Positions 1-9,740 of a DNA stretch of 64,000 bases are shown here, in pieces. How positions within the stretch are numbered: position 1 is the stretch's first letter; each line of letters opens with the position of its first letter. The stretch is from Pardosa pseudoannulata (lineage: Eukaryota > Arthropoda > Arachnida > Araneae > Lycosidae), in the NCBI GenBank assembly GCA_032207245.1, contig CM063503.1, positions 109,561,354 through 109,625,353 on the forward strand, given 5' to 3'. The translations under genes were made by a program, and so were the position numbers. The notes under the pieces are model-generated. The model saw only the letters and a list, made by a program, of their open reading frames with translations. It ran no database searches and was not told the origin of the DNA.

Positions 1-11
1 NNNNNNNNNNN
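1..11. other. Assembly gap (11 N) at window edge
   Basis: The first eleven bases are N, so the window starts inside or at the edge of a gap. The LINE fragment that follows is therefore cut by the gap and not necessarily truncated in the genome. Confidence 0.99.
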
Positions 12-12
12 T

Positions 13-539
13 GATCATAGAGAATACTTTAATGATTTTACTCCGATTTTTACTGACGGTTCGAAGTCCAGGGACTCTGTGGGCTGCGCTTATGTTATAA
101 ACGGAAGCATTTGCAGTCATAATTTGCATCCCGCCTTTTCTATCTTCTCAGCTGAAATTATCGCTATTATAAAAGCCTTGCAGCACCTGACCCGCCATCA
201 GAAATGGAATTTTATTTTTTATGTCGATTCTCTTGGTGTTTTAAAGTCTTTGTCAGCCCCAACCTCCACAAGTAACCCTTATATATTCCGGATACTGTAT
301 CTCTATGACAGTCTTACCTCTCTGGGTTTCAACGTACACTTCTGCTGGGTACCATCTCATGTCGGTATTAAAGGAAATTAAGTAGCTGGCAATGCCGCAA
401 AATTGGCAAATAATCAACTAGACTTTAAAATTCCTTATTGTGAAATCTAGAAATACGTTACAAAAATTGTCTATGGCAAATGGCAGAACATGTGGGACCA
501 AGAAACAGGAAATAAGCTGCATAACCTAAAACCACCTAC
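13..539 (+). pseudogene. LINE 'Z' ORF2 fragment: RNase H domain (left part)
   Basis: Reading from base 13, this encodes the RNase H part of a LINE ORF2: FTDGSK with the first catalytic Asp, then an AEI segment with the Glu, then VDSLGV, then WVPSHVGIKGN. A TAA stands at 379-381, where relatives have the Glu of GNE. A second stop (TAG) follows near 448, after which the YGKWQ..W linker is still readable. The fragment ends where element A is inserted, and its frame resumes at 7923 beyond A. It is a dead copy, older than A. It belongs to the same superfamily as the other LINEs here but is not closest to A or D. Confidence 0.85.
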
Positions 540-1121
540 CCCTCAGGGGGTTTACCTACTTTAGGTAAACACGGGTGTCGCAATCCCGAGGTACCCCAGC
601 GATCTTTTATCTCTTTTCCCCTCCTCTTGTCTCCTACTTTATATTTTCCCTTTTCTCCCTCGTTGTGGTTACCTCTTCGGAGGTGAGGGCTTTTCTCGTG
701 ATGCTATGTTCCGTCCTGAACATAGCCTCTCGCGAACTGTTAACTGCCCACGTGTTTGCCGTGCGTGGAGACCCGTGTCCCCGGAAATGAGGATCCTGGT
801 AATTGAGGGGACTTCCCGTGGGGGAAATCATCTTTTATGGAATTTCCATTTTGGCGGGGAGTTTCCAACACGTTGCTTTGGCCTCGGCTTCGTGTAAACG
901 GGAGGTACATACTGGTCCATGTGTATCAATCGGCTGGTCGACTTTCGGCTTGGACTAAGTGAGCGGCGTACTTTCTGGGTCATTGCGTTAAGGGTGGTAG
1001 TGGCTTCAGAAGTACCTGTGAACGTATAGATCCCGGTTAGCACTGGTGCAGGGTTCTGCATCCCCTTGTTGGGCTCCGAGGTGGGTGGTGCCGCCGGGGT
1101 CCGAATTTACTTTCCTTTATC
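540..1121 (+). promoter_or_regulatory. 5' UTR of LINE A
   Basis: About 580 bp of visibly GC-rich, non-coding sequence between the insertion point and the ORF1 ATG, unlike the AT-rich surroundings. It starts with a compact hairpin cluster and continues through blocks shared with the 5' UTRs of D (27600-27940) and E (16990-17280), for example CAATCGGCTGG and CATCCCCTTGTTGGGCTCC. LINE 5' UTRs normally carry an internal Pol II promoter. I infer one here but identify no core-promoter element with confidence. Confidence 0.7.
546..597 (+). promoter_or_regulatory. Conserved structured 5' RNA motif (three-stem) of LINE A
   Basis: Three nested stems can be drawn. The outer stem is GGGG 546-549 with CCCC 594-597. 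The first arm is GTTTACC 550-556 with GGTAAAC 564-570 (perfect, 7-nt loop). The second arm is CGGG 572-575 with CCCG 585-588. The equivalents in B (11981-12033) and C (24544-24595) keep the fold with different stem bases, which supports selection on RNA structure. The role is unknown: it could serve translation initiation, 5' processing or RNA packaging. Confidence 0.65.
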
Positions 1122-2393
1122 ATGGCTTCTTTTCCCCCCACTCAAAACTCTCTTGAGCAACAAAATGTCAACGTCGTTAATAGTAGCACACGTTTTTTTA
1201 TTGTGAAAAAATTAACAGCAGATAGTTTTCGGCCTATATCCCCTTTCGTCATACACAAAGCTTTAAAATCCTCCATTGGTGACGTAGAATCAGTTAAAAA
1301 ACTAAATTCTGGTGACCTGTTAATAAAAGTTTTTAATGCATCTCAAGCTAAAGCTCTCATATCTCGTACAACTCTAGGCTCATTCTCAGTCATAGTTTTG
1401 CCCCACAAGACTTTAAATTATTCAAAAGGCGTAATCTCAGAATCAGATCTATTTACCTCGTCTGAGGATGAAATATTAGAAAATCTCAGAGACCAAGGAG
1501 TAACTCACGTAAAACGCATCACGATTCGCCGTGGTGGAGATCTACAAAAAACTAAACATGTAATACTAACATTCAATAGCCCGAATCTCCCATCATATAT
1601 TAATGCAGCTTACCTCCGTTGTCCAATACGCCCGTATATTCCTAACCCCTTACGCTGTTTTCAGTGCCAACGGTTTGGCCATTCAAAGCTGTCGTGTCGT
1701 GGAGCCATTACCTGCGCTCGTTGCGCAGAAGTTGGCCACGACTCTGAAAACTGTCAGAAGGTTCCGTTATGTATAAATTGTAAAGGGGCTCATCCATCTT
1801 TCTCCCGCTCTTGCCCTTCCTGGCAGATGGAGAAAGAAATTCAGACTCTGAAGATAAAAAATAGCATATCTTATCCCGAGGCCCGTAAATTGATACTCTC
1901 ACGTACACCTAAGCCTGGTATCTCATATTCAACGGCTTTAAATCCCAAGACCGTAAAATCTATAGCCGTACAAACCGAATTTTCCCAGTCCTCTATTCTC
2001 AATAGAATCGAAACAGAAAACAAAGCTACACCTGAAATAAGCATGAAACTTACTAATAGACCAACCACCACAAAACAAGTACCTACGCAAAACAATACAA
2101 ATTTATCTACTGTAAAAAAAGATGCAAATATGGTTCATAAAATTACTAAAAACAATAAGCAAAATCTCAAAAAACGATTAAAACCTATTCCACCAAACCA
2201 TCCACTGCGGCAGAAGCTTCCACCTCCTGCAATAAAAATAAAGACAAAAATGAAACATACAGATTTTTTAAAAAAGGATAAAAGTGAAGTAAGTTTAGAT
2301 GATGAGCCTATAAAAATGTATGTCTCTCCGGATGACATGTCAGCTGAATCATCATCTGGATCTGAGGCGGAGTCTCCGACCTCCGTCCCTTAG
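1122..2393 (+). CDS. LINE A ORF1: gag-like RNA-binding protein, 3 CCHC knuckles
   Basis: Intact 423-aa ORF starting with ATG right after the 5' UTR. Residues about 24-100 look like an RRM-type fold (RFFIVKKL...GDLLIKV...FSVIVLPH). Residues 131-160 hold the conserved RITIRRGG..TKHVILTF block of jockey/I-type ORF1 proteins. Three zinc knuckles follow: C179-C182-H187-C192, C198-C201-H206-C211 and C217-C220-H224-C231. Next come the ARKLILSRTPKPGISYS block, an IAVQTE motif at 281-286 and a Lys-rich stretch. The acidic, Ser-rich tail contains MYVSPDDMS. Known relatives bind element RNA and form cytoplasmic RNPs. D is its closest neighbour copy. The ORF stops 31 nt before the ORF2 ATG. Confidence 0.93.
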   Translation: MASFPPTQNSLEQQNVNVVNSSTRFFIVKKLTADSFRPISPFVIHKALKSSIGDVESVKKLNSGDLLIKVFNASQAKALISRTTLGSFSVIVLPHKTLNYSKGVISESDLFTSSEDEILENLRDQGVTHVKRITIRRGGDLQKTKHVILTFNSPNLPSYINAAYLRCPIRPYIPNPLRCFQCQRFGHSKLSCRGAITCARCAEVGHDSENCQKVPLCINCKGAHPSFSRSCPSWQMEKEIQTLKIKNSISYPEARKLILSRTPKPGISYSTALNPKTVKSIAVQTEFSQSSILNRIETENKATPEISMKLTNRPTTTKQVPTQNNTNLSTVKKDANMVHKITKNNKQNLKKRLKPIPPNHPLRQKLPPPAIKIKTKMKHTDFLKKDKSEVSLDDEPIKMYVSPDDMSAESSSGSEAESPTSVP

Positions 2394-2424
2394 GTGCCCG
2401 TTTTTTAATCTTTTTCTTTTTATC

Positions 2425-5400
2425 ATGGCTCTCCTTTCATGGAACTGTCACGGCTTCAAAACCCACGTGCCGGATCTTAGAGATTTAGTCAATAAATTCC
2501 GCCCAGCTTGTTTAGCACTCCAGGAAACTCTTCTGGATGAGTGCAAGTTTGCCAAAATTAGGCGTTTTTCGACCTACAGAAAAGATCATGACCCTGGAGG
2601 CAGGGCTTCCGGTGGAGTAGCCCTTCTTGTGTCCCATGATTACCCTTCCACTCAGATTACCCTTCAAACCGAACTTCAAGCAGTTGCAGTCCGAATCCAT
2701 ACCCACGCTCTTATTACAGTTTGTAGCATCTACTTGCCTCCTAATAAACGCATTTCACAGAACTCTCTCAATAACCTAATAAATGAGCTTCCCAAACCCT
2801 TCATAATTATAGGTGACTTTAATGGCCATAGCACCCTGTGGGGCAATTCTGATCTCAACCGACGAGGTAAAAAAATCGAGCAACTGATTTCAGACCATAA
2901 TCTATGTATATTCAATAGCGACCAGTCCACTTATTTCCATTTCCCCTCAAAAACCTATCATGCTCTTGATCTTGCAATCTGCTCTCCTCAACTTCTCCCT
3001 TTGTTTAATTTTTCTGTCGATTCGGATTTACACAATAGTGATCATTTCCCAATAATTTTAACTCCTGCTGTCTGCTCCACTCCTAGTCCTAATATACCCC
3101 GCTATATTATGGAAAAGCAAACTGGGAAAATTTCAGGAATTTGGCTGTCATCTCAAGAAATATGGTGCAGTCACATTCCATTGACAAGGTAGTACAAAGT
3201 GTGACTGAAATAATTATAGCTGCTGCTGATAAGTCCATTCCAAAATCATCCGGAAACTGCCGGAAACAAAGTAAACCTTGGTGGAATAGTGAATGCGGGG
3301 ATGCTTATAAAAAACAGAGAAAGGCCTGGAGTATTTTTAAAAGGTACCCAACGTCTGAAAATCTTTCCAAATATAAAAAATTTAGAGCTGCTTTTAGGCG
3401 TACTTTACGTAATAGCCAAAGAGACTCATGGAGAAAATATATAAGTAGCATTTCTTCTAAAGTTAGTAGTAAGCAATTGTGGGATAAAGTCAAACGTGCC
3501 TCCGGACATTTTCCTAGTAATCAAATCAACATTCTCCATTATAAAAATAATACGATTTCTTCCATTCAAGATATTGCAAATACAATAGCCTCAGTCTTTA
3601 GTGATATTTGTTCAGGCAATAGTTACCAGTCCCCGTTCAATAAAATCAAATCAGCTACTGAGAGAAAATCTAAATTTTAAAACCAAAACTCGATTATCCT
3701 ATAATAGCAATTTTACTTCACACGAATTAAATGAAGCCTTGCGTAACACCCACAATTCAGCTACCGGTCCTGACCATATTTCTTATGTCATGATTAAAAA
3801 CCTCTCTGCAGATTCTCTACATAACCTACTTCGCTTGTACAATAGAATTTGGCAAGAACAAACCTTTCCATCTTCCTGGAGAAAGGCCACCATCATACCT
3901 ATTCTGAAACCCAACAAAGATCCTAAGATCCCACTAAATTACCGTCCTATCGCTCTCACTAATTGCTTGTGCAAAATCTTAGAAAAAATGGTAAATGCTC
4001 GTCTGGTTTTCTATCTCGAAAGTAATCGCCTATTGTCTCCCTTTCAAAGCGGGTTTCGCCGTGGCAGATCCACCATTGATAATATAATTGATTTAGAGAG
4101 CAAAATACGCAACGCATTTGTTAAAAACCATCATCTTGTATCAATTTTTATTGATATTGAGAAGGCATACGACCGTACGTGGAGGTACGGCATATTGCAA
4201 AACCTATACAATTTTGACTTAAGGGGTAACCTGCCAATTTTTATCAGAAATTTTTTACATCTCCGGGAGTTTCAGGTCCGGATTGGTACAATTTATTCAG
4301 ATTCTTTTATTCAAGAAGAGGGCGTGCCACAGGGTAGTGTCCTCAGTGTCACACTTTTTAATGTCGCCATTGATGGTATACTAAAGGTAATTCCAACTTC
4401 GGTAAGAGGAAATCTTTATGTTGATGACCTGCATATTTGTTGTGAAGGCGCGGATATGCGTTTTATTGTCAGGCAACTCCAAGCTGCAGTCAACAAAATA
4501 ATTAACTGGTCCAACGAGAAAGGCTTCACTATTTCCAATACCAAAACATCTTGCATTCACTTTACCCGAAAACGTGGCCTCCACCTAGACCCTGAAATTT
4601 ATATCGGAGGAAATCTTATAAATGTTCCGAGCCAGGTAAAATTCTTGGGCATTACTCTTGACCGCAAACTTTCATTTTTACCTCATGTTGTGGACTTGCG
4701 GAAAAAATGTGAGAAATCCCTGAATATTCTTAAAGTTCTTTCCAGTACTTCTTGGGGTGCAGATAGACAATCTCTATTGAAAGTATATCGTGCACTCATT
4801 CGCTCCAAACTGGATTATATTCTTAAAGTTCTTTCTAGTACATTTTGGGGTGCAGATAGACTTTCCCTATTGAAAGTATATCGGGCACTCATTCGCTCCA
4901 AACTGGATTACGGTTGTGTGGTTTATGGTTCAGCTAGGAAATCTGTCCTAGAAAAACTGAACTTTATTCACCACTCTGCTTTACGCCTTTGCTCAGGAGC
5001 TTTTAGAACCTCCCCTGTTAAAAGTTTATACGTTGACTGCTATGACGAACCTCTTAGTCTTAGACGGGAATGTTTATCTATTTGTTATTATTTTAAAGTT
5101 TCATCAGTCACACATCATCCTGTAAAAAATCATAATTTTAACCACTGTCTCATGCGTTTTTATTCTGCTAGACCTTCATGTATCCTTCCTTTTCATCAGA
5201 GGATCAAAATTACTTTAGACGAAATCGGGTTTTTTAACCGTAACATTTTAAGAACTGACAATTTTAAACCTCCTTGGACTTTTTCCAATTTTACATTTCT
5301 TAATCCTTTTAAAAATTTTGACAAAGGGTTTACCCCTGATATTATTTATTACCAAATTTTTAATGACCATAGACAAAAATTCTCTACGTTTATACCTGTT

Positions 5401-6183
5401 TTTACTGACGGTTCTAAACAGACAATTTCGTGGGCTGTGCTTTGTCATTGAGGACAATGTATATAGTTTTAGATTAAATCCTGCGATTTCTATTTACTCC
5501 GCAGAAATTTTAGCCATTTTAAAAGGCTTGGAAGAACTATCACACCGTGAGAAAGGTAATTATATTTTTTACTCGGACTCGAAAAGTGTCCTAGAATCTC
5601 TCTGTACACCCAGGTACGACAGTCACCCTTTGGTATTTGAAGTCCTTGACCTCATTCAAAATCTGAAATCTGTGGGCTTTTCCTTTTTGTTTGGCTGGGT
5701 TCCGTCACATGTGGGAATTAAGGGAAACGAGAGGCTGATAAAGCGGCAAAAACTGCTAGTCACTTCTACGATATGTCTTTCCCCTGTGTGATGTCAAAAA
5801 ATATATAAAAAATCTGTTGCATAAGAAATGGCAGGATTGTTGGGATGAAGGGACTGATAATAAGTTGCGTGCCATTAAACCGAAAATCGAAAACTGGGAT
5901 ACCTTATCATCTAGAAGACATGACGTTATCCTCACTCGCCTACGGATTGGACACACACGTTTTACTCATCGTCATCTCTTACTCGGAGAACCAGCTCCAA
6001 TGTGTGGTCACTGTAAAGCGGTCATCTCCGTAAAACATGTCCTCATCGATTGCCCTCTTTTTATAAAACATCGTATTCATTATTTTAATTCATCATCCAT
6101 TGACATGAAAGATATTTTAAATAATTCGCCTCATCCTAAGCTCTTTCTGTTTTTAAAAGACATTGGGTTTTTATCTTTCATAT
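2425..6183 (+). pseudogene. LINE A ORF2 (EN-RT-RNase H), frameshifted
   Basis: The start is ATG 2425 (ALLSWNCHGFKTH, endonuclease N-terminus). Endonuclease motifs QETLL, IIGDFNGHS and NSDHFPI are present. RT motifs FIDIEKAYD, VPQGSVLSV and YVDD (near 4420) are present, then RNase H FTDGSK, YSDSKSV and WVPSHVGIKGNE, and the C-terminal knuckle C-x2-C-x7-H-x4-C. Compared with D, reading is lost by small deletions near 3110, 3668, 5415 and 5735. A 93-bp in-frame tandem repeat lies at 4726-4911. Most lesions are 1-2 nt, so some could be assembly errors. As written the protein cannot be made. Confidence 0.9.
4726..4911 (+). repeat. 93-bp in-frame tandem duplication in ORF2 A
   Basis: Unit 1 is 4726-4818 and unit 2 is 4819-4911. 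Each encodes ILKVLSST.WGADR.SLLKV followed by YRALIRSKLDY, which lies just after the RT fingers/palm. The units differ at several bases, so the duplication is not brand new, or it came from a diverged template. D, E and F have one unit only. Confidence 0.93.
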
Positions 6184-6343
6184 CTGAATTTTATGCTTCA
6201 TCGCTGTTCTCTTTACTGTTGGCTTATTTCTCTTCTCTGCACTGTTTTTGCATTTTTAGCTTGTTCCTTTTATCTTCAGACATCCTTGTATATTTGTTTG
6301 TCTGTTTTTTATGTCATTATAGAATAATATTTAACTATTTGTT

Positions 6344-6376
6344 TGGCACAATATGTCCCATGAGGACTCAGTGCCA
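6344..6376 (+). promoter_or_regulatory. 3'-terminal double hairpin of LINE A
   Basis: Outer stem TGGCAC 6344-6349 pairs with GTGCCA 6371-6376. Inner stem GTCC 6355-6358 pairs with GGAC 6364-6367 around a CATGA loop. It lies directly upstream of the ATTAAACC and (AACC)n end. The same fold occurs at the 3' ends of most copies here, with a compensatory inner-stem change in F. By analogy with other LINEs it is the likely recognition site for the reverse transcriptase (inference). Confidence 0.7.
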
Positions 6377-6388
6377 TTAAACCACATC

Positions 6389-6411
6389 CAACCAACCAAC
6401 CAACCAACCAA
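6389..6411 (+). repeat. (AACC)n 3' tail of LINE A, first end
   Basis: About five AACC units end the element. A simple-repeat tail, not poly(A), is typical of I-type LINEs. The tail runs straight into a second, 5'-truncated copy through a shared CCAAACTGGATTA. Confidence 0.9.
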
Positions 6412-7922
6412 ACTGGATTATGGTAGTGTGGTTTACGGTTCCGCTAGGAAAACTGTATTAGAAAAACTCAACATCATTCACCACTCTGCTTTACGCCTTT
6501 GCTCAGGAGCTTTCAGAACCTCCCCTGTTAAAAGTTTATACGTTGACTGCTATGACGAACCTCTTAGTCTTAGACGGGAATGTTTATCTATTTGTTATTA
6601 TTTTAAAGTTTCATCAGTCACGCATCATCCTGTAAAAAATCATAATTTTAACCACTGTCTCATGCGTTTTTTATTCTGCTAGGCCTTCCTGTATCCTCCC
6701 TTTTTATCAGAGGATCAAAAAATACTTTAGACGAAATCGGGTTTTTTAACCGTAACATTTTAAGAACTGACAATTTTAAACCTCCTTGGACTTTTTTCCG
6801 ATTTTACATTTCTTAATCCGTTTAAAAATTTTGACAAAGGGTTTACCCCTGATATTATTTACAACCAAATTTTTAATGAACATCGACAAAAGTTCTCTGC
6901 TTTTACACCTGTTTTTACTGACGGTTCTAAGCAAGACAATTTCGTGGGCTGTGCTTTTATCATTGAGGACAATGCATATAGTTTTAGATTAAATCCTGCA
7001 ATTTCTATTTACTCCGCAGAAATTTTAGCCATTTTAAAAGGATTGGAAGAACTATCCCACCGTGAGAAAGGTAATTATATTTTTTACTCGGACTCGAAAA
7101 GTGTCTTAGAATCTCTCTGTACACCCAGGTACGACAGTCACCCTTTGGTATTTGAAGTCCTTGACCTCATTGAGGGTCTGAAATCTGTGGGCTTTTCCTT
7201 TTTGTTTGGCTGGGTTCCGTCACATGTGGGAATTAAGGGAAACGAGAGGGCTGATAAAGCGGCAAAAACTGCTAGTGACTTTTGTGACATGTCTTTGCCC
7301 CTGTGTGATGTCAAAAAATATATAAAAAAATCTGTTGCATAAGAAATGGCAGGATTGTTGGGATGAAGGGACTGATAATAAGTTGCGTGCCATTAAACCA
7401 AAAATCGAAAATTGGGATACCTTATCTTCTAGAAGACATGACGTTATCCTCACTCGCCTACGGATTGGACACACACGTTTTACCCATCGTCATCTCTTAC
7501 TCGGAGAACCAGCTCCAATGTGTGGTCACTGTAAAGCGGTCATCTCCGTAAAACATGTCCTCATCGATTGCCCTCTTTTTATAAAACATCGTATTCATTA
7601 TTTTAATTCATCATTCATTGACATGAAAGATATTTTAAATAATTCGCCTCATCCTAAGCTCTTTCTGTTTTTAAAAGACATTGGGTTTTACTCTTTCATC
7701 TGAATTTTATGCGTCATCGCTGTTCTCTTTACTGTTGGTTTTATGTTTCTTTTCTACAATAGTTTTTACATTTTTTGACATGTTTGCTTTTATCTTATGT
7801 TATCCTTTTAACCCTGCTTTGATCCCATCTTTGTGGTTCTAAGTTTTAACTATTTGTTTGGCACAATATGTCCCATGAGGACCCAGTGCCATAAAATTTC
7901 ATTCAACCAACCAACCAACCAA
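6407..7922 (+). pseudogene. Tandem second copy of the LINE A 3' end (1.5 kb)
   Basis: It begins at the codons for SKLDYGSVVYGSARK and repeats the ORF2 C-terminus, RNase H domain, C-terminal knuckle, 3' UTR, hairpin (7859-7891) and (AACC)n tail of 4900-6411, nearly base for base. The start matches the end of the 93-bp repeat unit. Frameshifts near 6670, 6786 and 7335 interrupt it. RNase H motifs FTDGSK, YSDSKSV and GNERAD are readable. The high similarity points to a recent tandem event, not an independent old insertion. Confidence 0.88.
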
Positions 7923-8479
7923 CTAAAACCATCTATTGAACCCTGGCTTCATCAATCTTAGGAGAAAAGATGTGGTAATTACTCGTTTGCGAATTGGACA
8001 CACTCGATTCACGCATCGCCACTTTTTGTTAGGTGAACCTGCCCTATGACGCTGAAACGGCTGAATCGCTATGACGGTGAAACATATTCTCATCGAGTGT
8101 CCAAATTTTAACAATGACCGCGTCTCCTGTTTTGGATCATTGTCCATCGGTATGAAGGACTTACTTAGTTCGCATCCTCATTCAAATATTTTTAACTTTA
8201 TGCGTGCCATTGGTTTTTATCCTTTCACCTAGCGTTTACCCCATTTTTATCATGTCCATGTTTCTGTTTTTTTTGTTTATTTATTAGCCTTTAGGTACCT
8301 TTGAAACAATCATAATTTTACCTTTATACCATGGTTTTAATTCTTTACACTATATACTTTTAGTAAATTTTTACTATATAAACGTTGCGTCATGACTCGG
8401 TGTAATTTTGTGTAACCTTGTGTTTGGCACATTTTGTCCCATGTGGAATTAGTGCCATTAAGCTTCATCAAACCAAACC
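7923..8479 (+). pseudogene. LINE 'Z' ORF2 C-terminus and 3' UTR (right part)
   Basis: Z resumes here after element A. The readable part, in broken frames, includes RKDVVITRLRIGHTRFTHRH, FLLGEPA and the Cys/His region, then a C-terminus like FNFMRAIGFYPFT and a stop. The 3' UTR ends with TGGCAC...GTGCCA (near 8427-8456) and a short ACCAAACC tail. It is a dead remnant. It shows A inserted in the RNase H to knuckle linker of Z. Confidence 0.8.
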
Positions 8480-9740
8480 ATTAATCACTATCTTATGCGT
8501 TTATATTCAGCTAGGCCTTCTTGTATCCTCCCTTTTCATCAGAGGATCAAAAATACTATGGACGAAATTGGGTTTTTTAACTGTGATATTTTAAGAACTG
8601 ACAATTTTATAGCTCCTTGGAATGTTTCCGATTTTACCTTTCTTAATCCTTTTAAAAATTTTGACAAAGGGTCTACCCCTGATATTATTTACTATTAATT
8701 TTTTAATGGACCATAGAGAAATGTACTCTACTTTTATCCCTATTTATACTGACGGCTCTAAACAAGGCAATTTTGTGGGCTGCGCTTTTATAATTGAGGA
8801 TAATGTGTTTAGTTATCGACTGCATTCTGCGCTCTCTATTTACACAGCAGAAATTTTTAGTCATTTTTAAAGGCTTGGAAGAACTGTCTCATGGTCAGAA
8901 CGGCAATTTTATTTTTTACTCTGACTCGAAAAGCGTTTTACAATCTCTTTCTACTCTAAGGTACGACAGTCATCCTCTAATATTTCAGGTCCTCAACCTT
9001 ATCAAAAATCTAAAATCTATGGGCTTTACAATTCTTTTCAACTGGGTTCCGTCCCATGTGGGAATTAAAGGAAATGAGGATGCTGACAAAGCAGCAAAAG
9101 CTGCTACTCAATTCTGTGATATGCCTTTGCCTTTTTGTGATTTAAAAAAATACATAAAAGATCTCTTGTATAAGAAATGGCAGAATTCTTGGGACGAAGA
9201 GACTAATAATAAATTGCGTACAATTAAGCCAGGCATGGAAAACTGGAGTACATCTAGAAGAGAGGATGTTATTCTTACTCGCCTCCGGATTGGTCACTCG
9301 CATTTTACACATCGACACGTTTTACTCGGAGAATTTGCTTCAATTTGTGATCAATGTAATGTAGTCATCTCTGTAAGACATATCCTCATTGATTGTCCCC
9401 GGTTTACAAAACATCGTATTCATTATTTTAATTCGTCATCTATCAATATTAAAGATATTTAATAACTCACCTCATCCTAATCTCTTCCCGTTTTTAAAAC
9501 ACATTGGTTTTTACTGTCACATCTGAATTTTACATCTCATCGCTCTTTTTTTTACTTTGGGTTTTATGTATCTTTTCTACACTGGTTTTGTATTTTTAAC
9601 ATGTTTGTTTTTATCTTATGTTAACCCTTTATAGCTGTTTTGACTAGTTCTTTGTAGTTTTAAGTTAACTATTTGTTTGGCACAATATGTCCCATGAGAA
9701 CTCAGTGCCATAAAACCCCATTCAACCAACCAATCAACCA
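8480..9740 (+). mobile_element. 5'-truncated LINE copy (A/D subfamily)
   Basis: It starts directly after the tail of Z, within the codons for the YLMRLYSARPSCILPFHQR region of ORF2, and runs to an (AACC)n-like tail at 9723-9740. The RNase H domain is readable (YTDGSKQGNFVGCAF, AEIF, YSDSKSV, WVPSHVGIKGNEDADKAAKA) across frames 8495-8698, 8622-8870 and 8794-9462. Then come the RLRIGHSHFTHRH knuckle region and a 3' UTR with hairpin. Frameshifts and an early stop near 9462 make it non-coding. It most resembles D. Confidence 0.88.

Larger units (their letters stand above)
540..7922 (+). mobile_element. LINE element A, 5'-complete, with duplicated 3' end
   Basis: A copy of the main LINE superfamily: structured 5' UTR, ORF1 (1122-2393), broken ORF2, 3' UTR and (AACC)n tail at about 6411. 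A second copy of its last 1.5 kb, with its own tail, follows. It is inserted in element Z. The flanks form an imperfect 14-bp target-site duplication, 526-539 against 7923-7936 (12 of 14 match), and Z's reading frame continues on both sides. A and D share the same 5' UTR and ORF1 type, so they form one subfamily. The 3' duplication lies inside the target-site duplication, so it belongs to this insertion or arose in it later. Confidence 0.9.

Noticed and set aside
546..600. Hammerhead or HDV-like ribozyme at the LINE 5' end
   Set aside because: No CUGANGA and GAAA core is present, and the visible pairing is nested, not the double pseudoknot of HDV-like ribozymes. The fold is reported as an unnamed structured motif.
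634..1061. Antisense ORFs in the LINE A 5' UTR, one of them also open in LINE D (27651-27986)
   Set aside because: The sense sequence itself is nearly identical between A and D, so the antisense frame is conserved by default. The corresponding region of E does not keep the same antisense protein. An ORF0-like gene is conceivable but unsupported.
6389..6411. (AACC)n as an ordinary microsatellite
   Set aside because: The same repeat is found at each LINE 3' end directly after the terminal hairpin, so it is the element tail.
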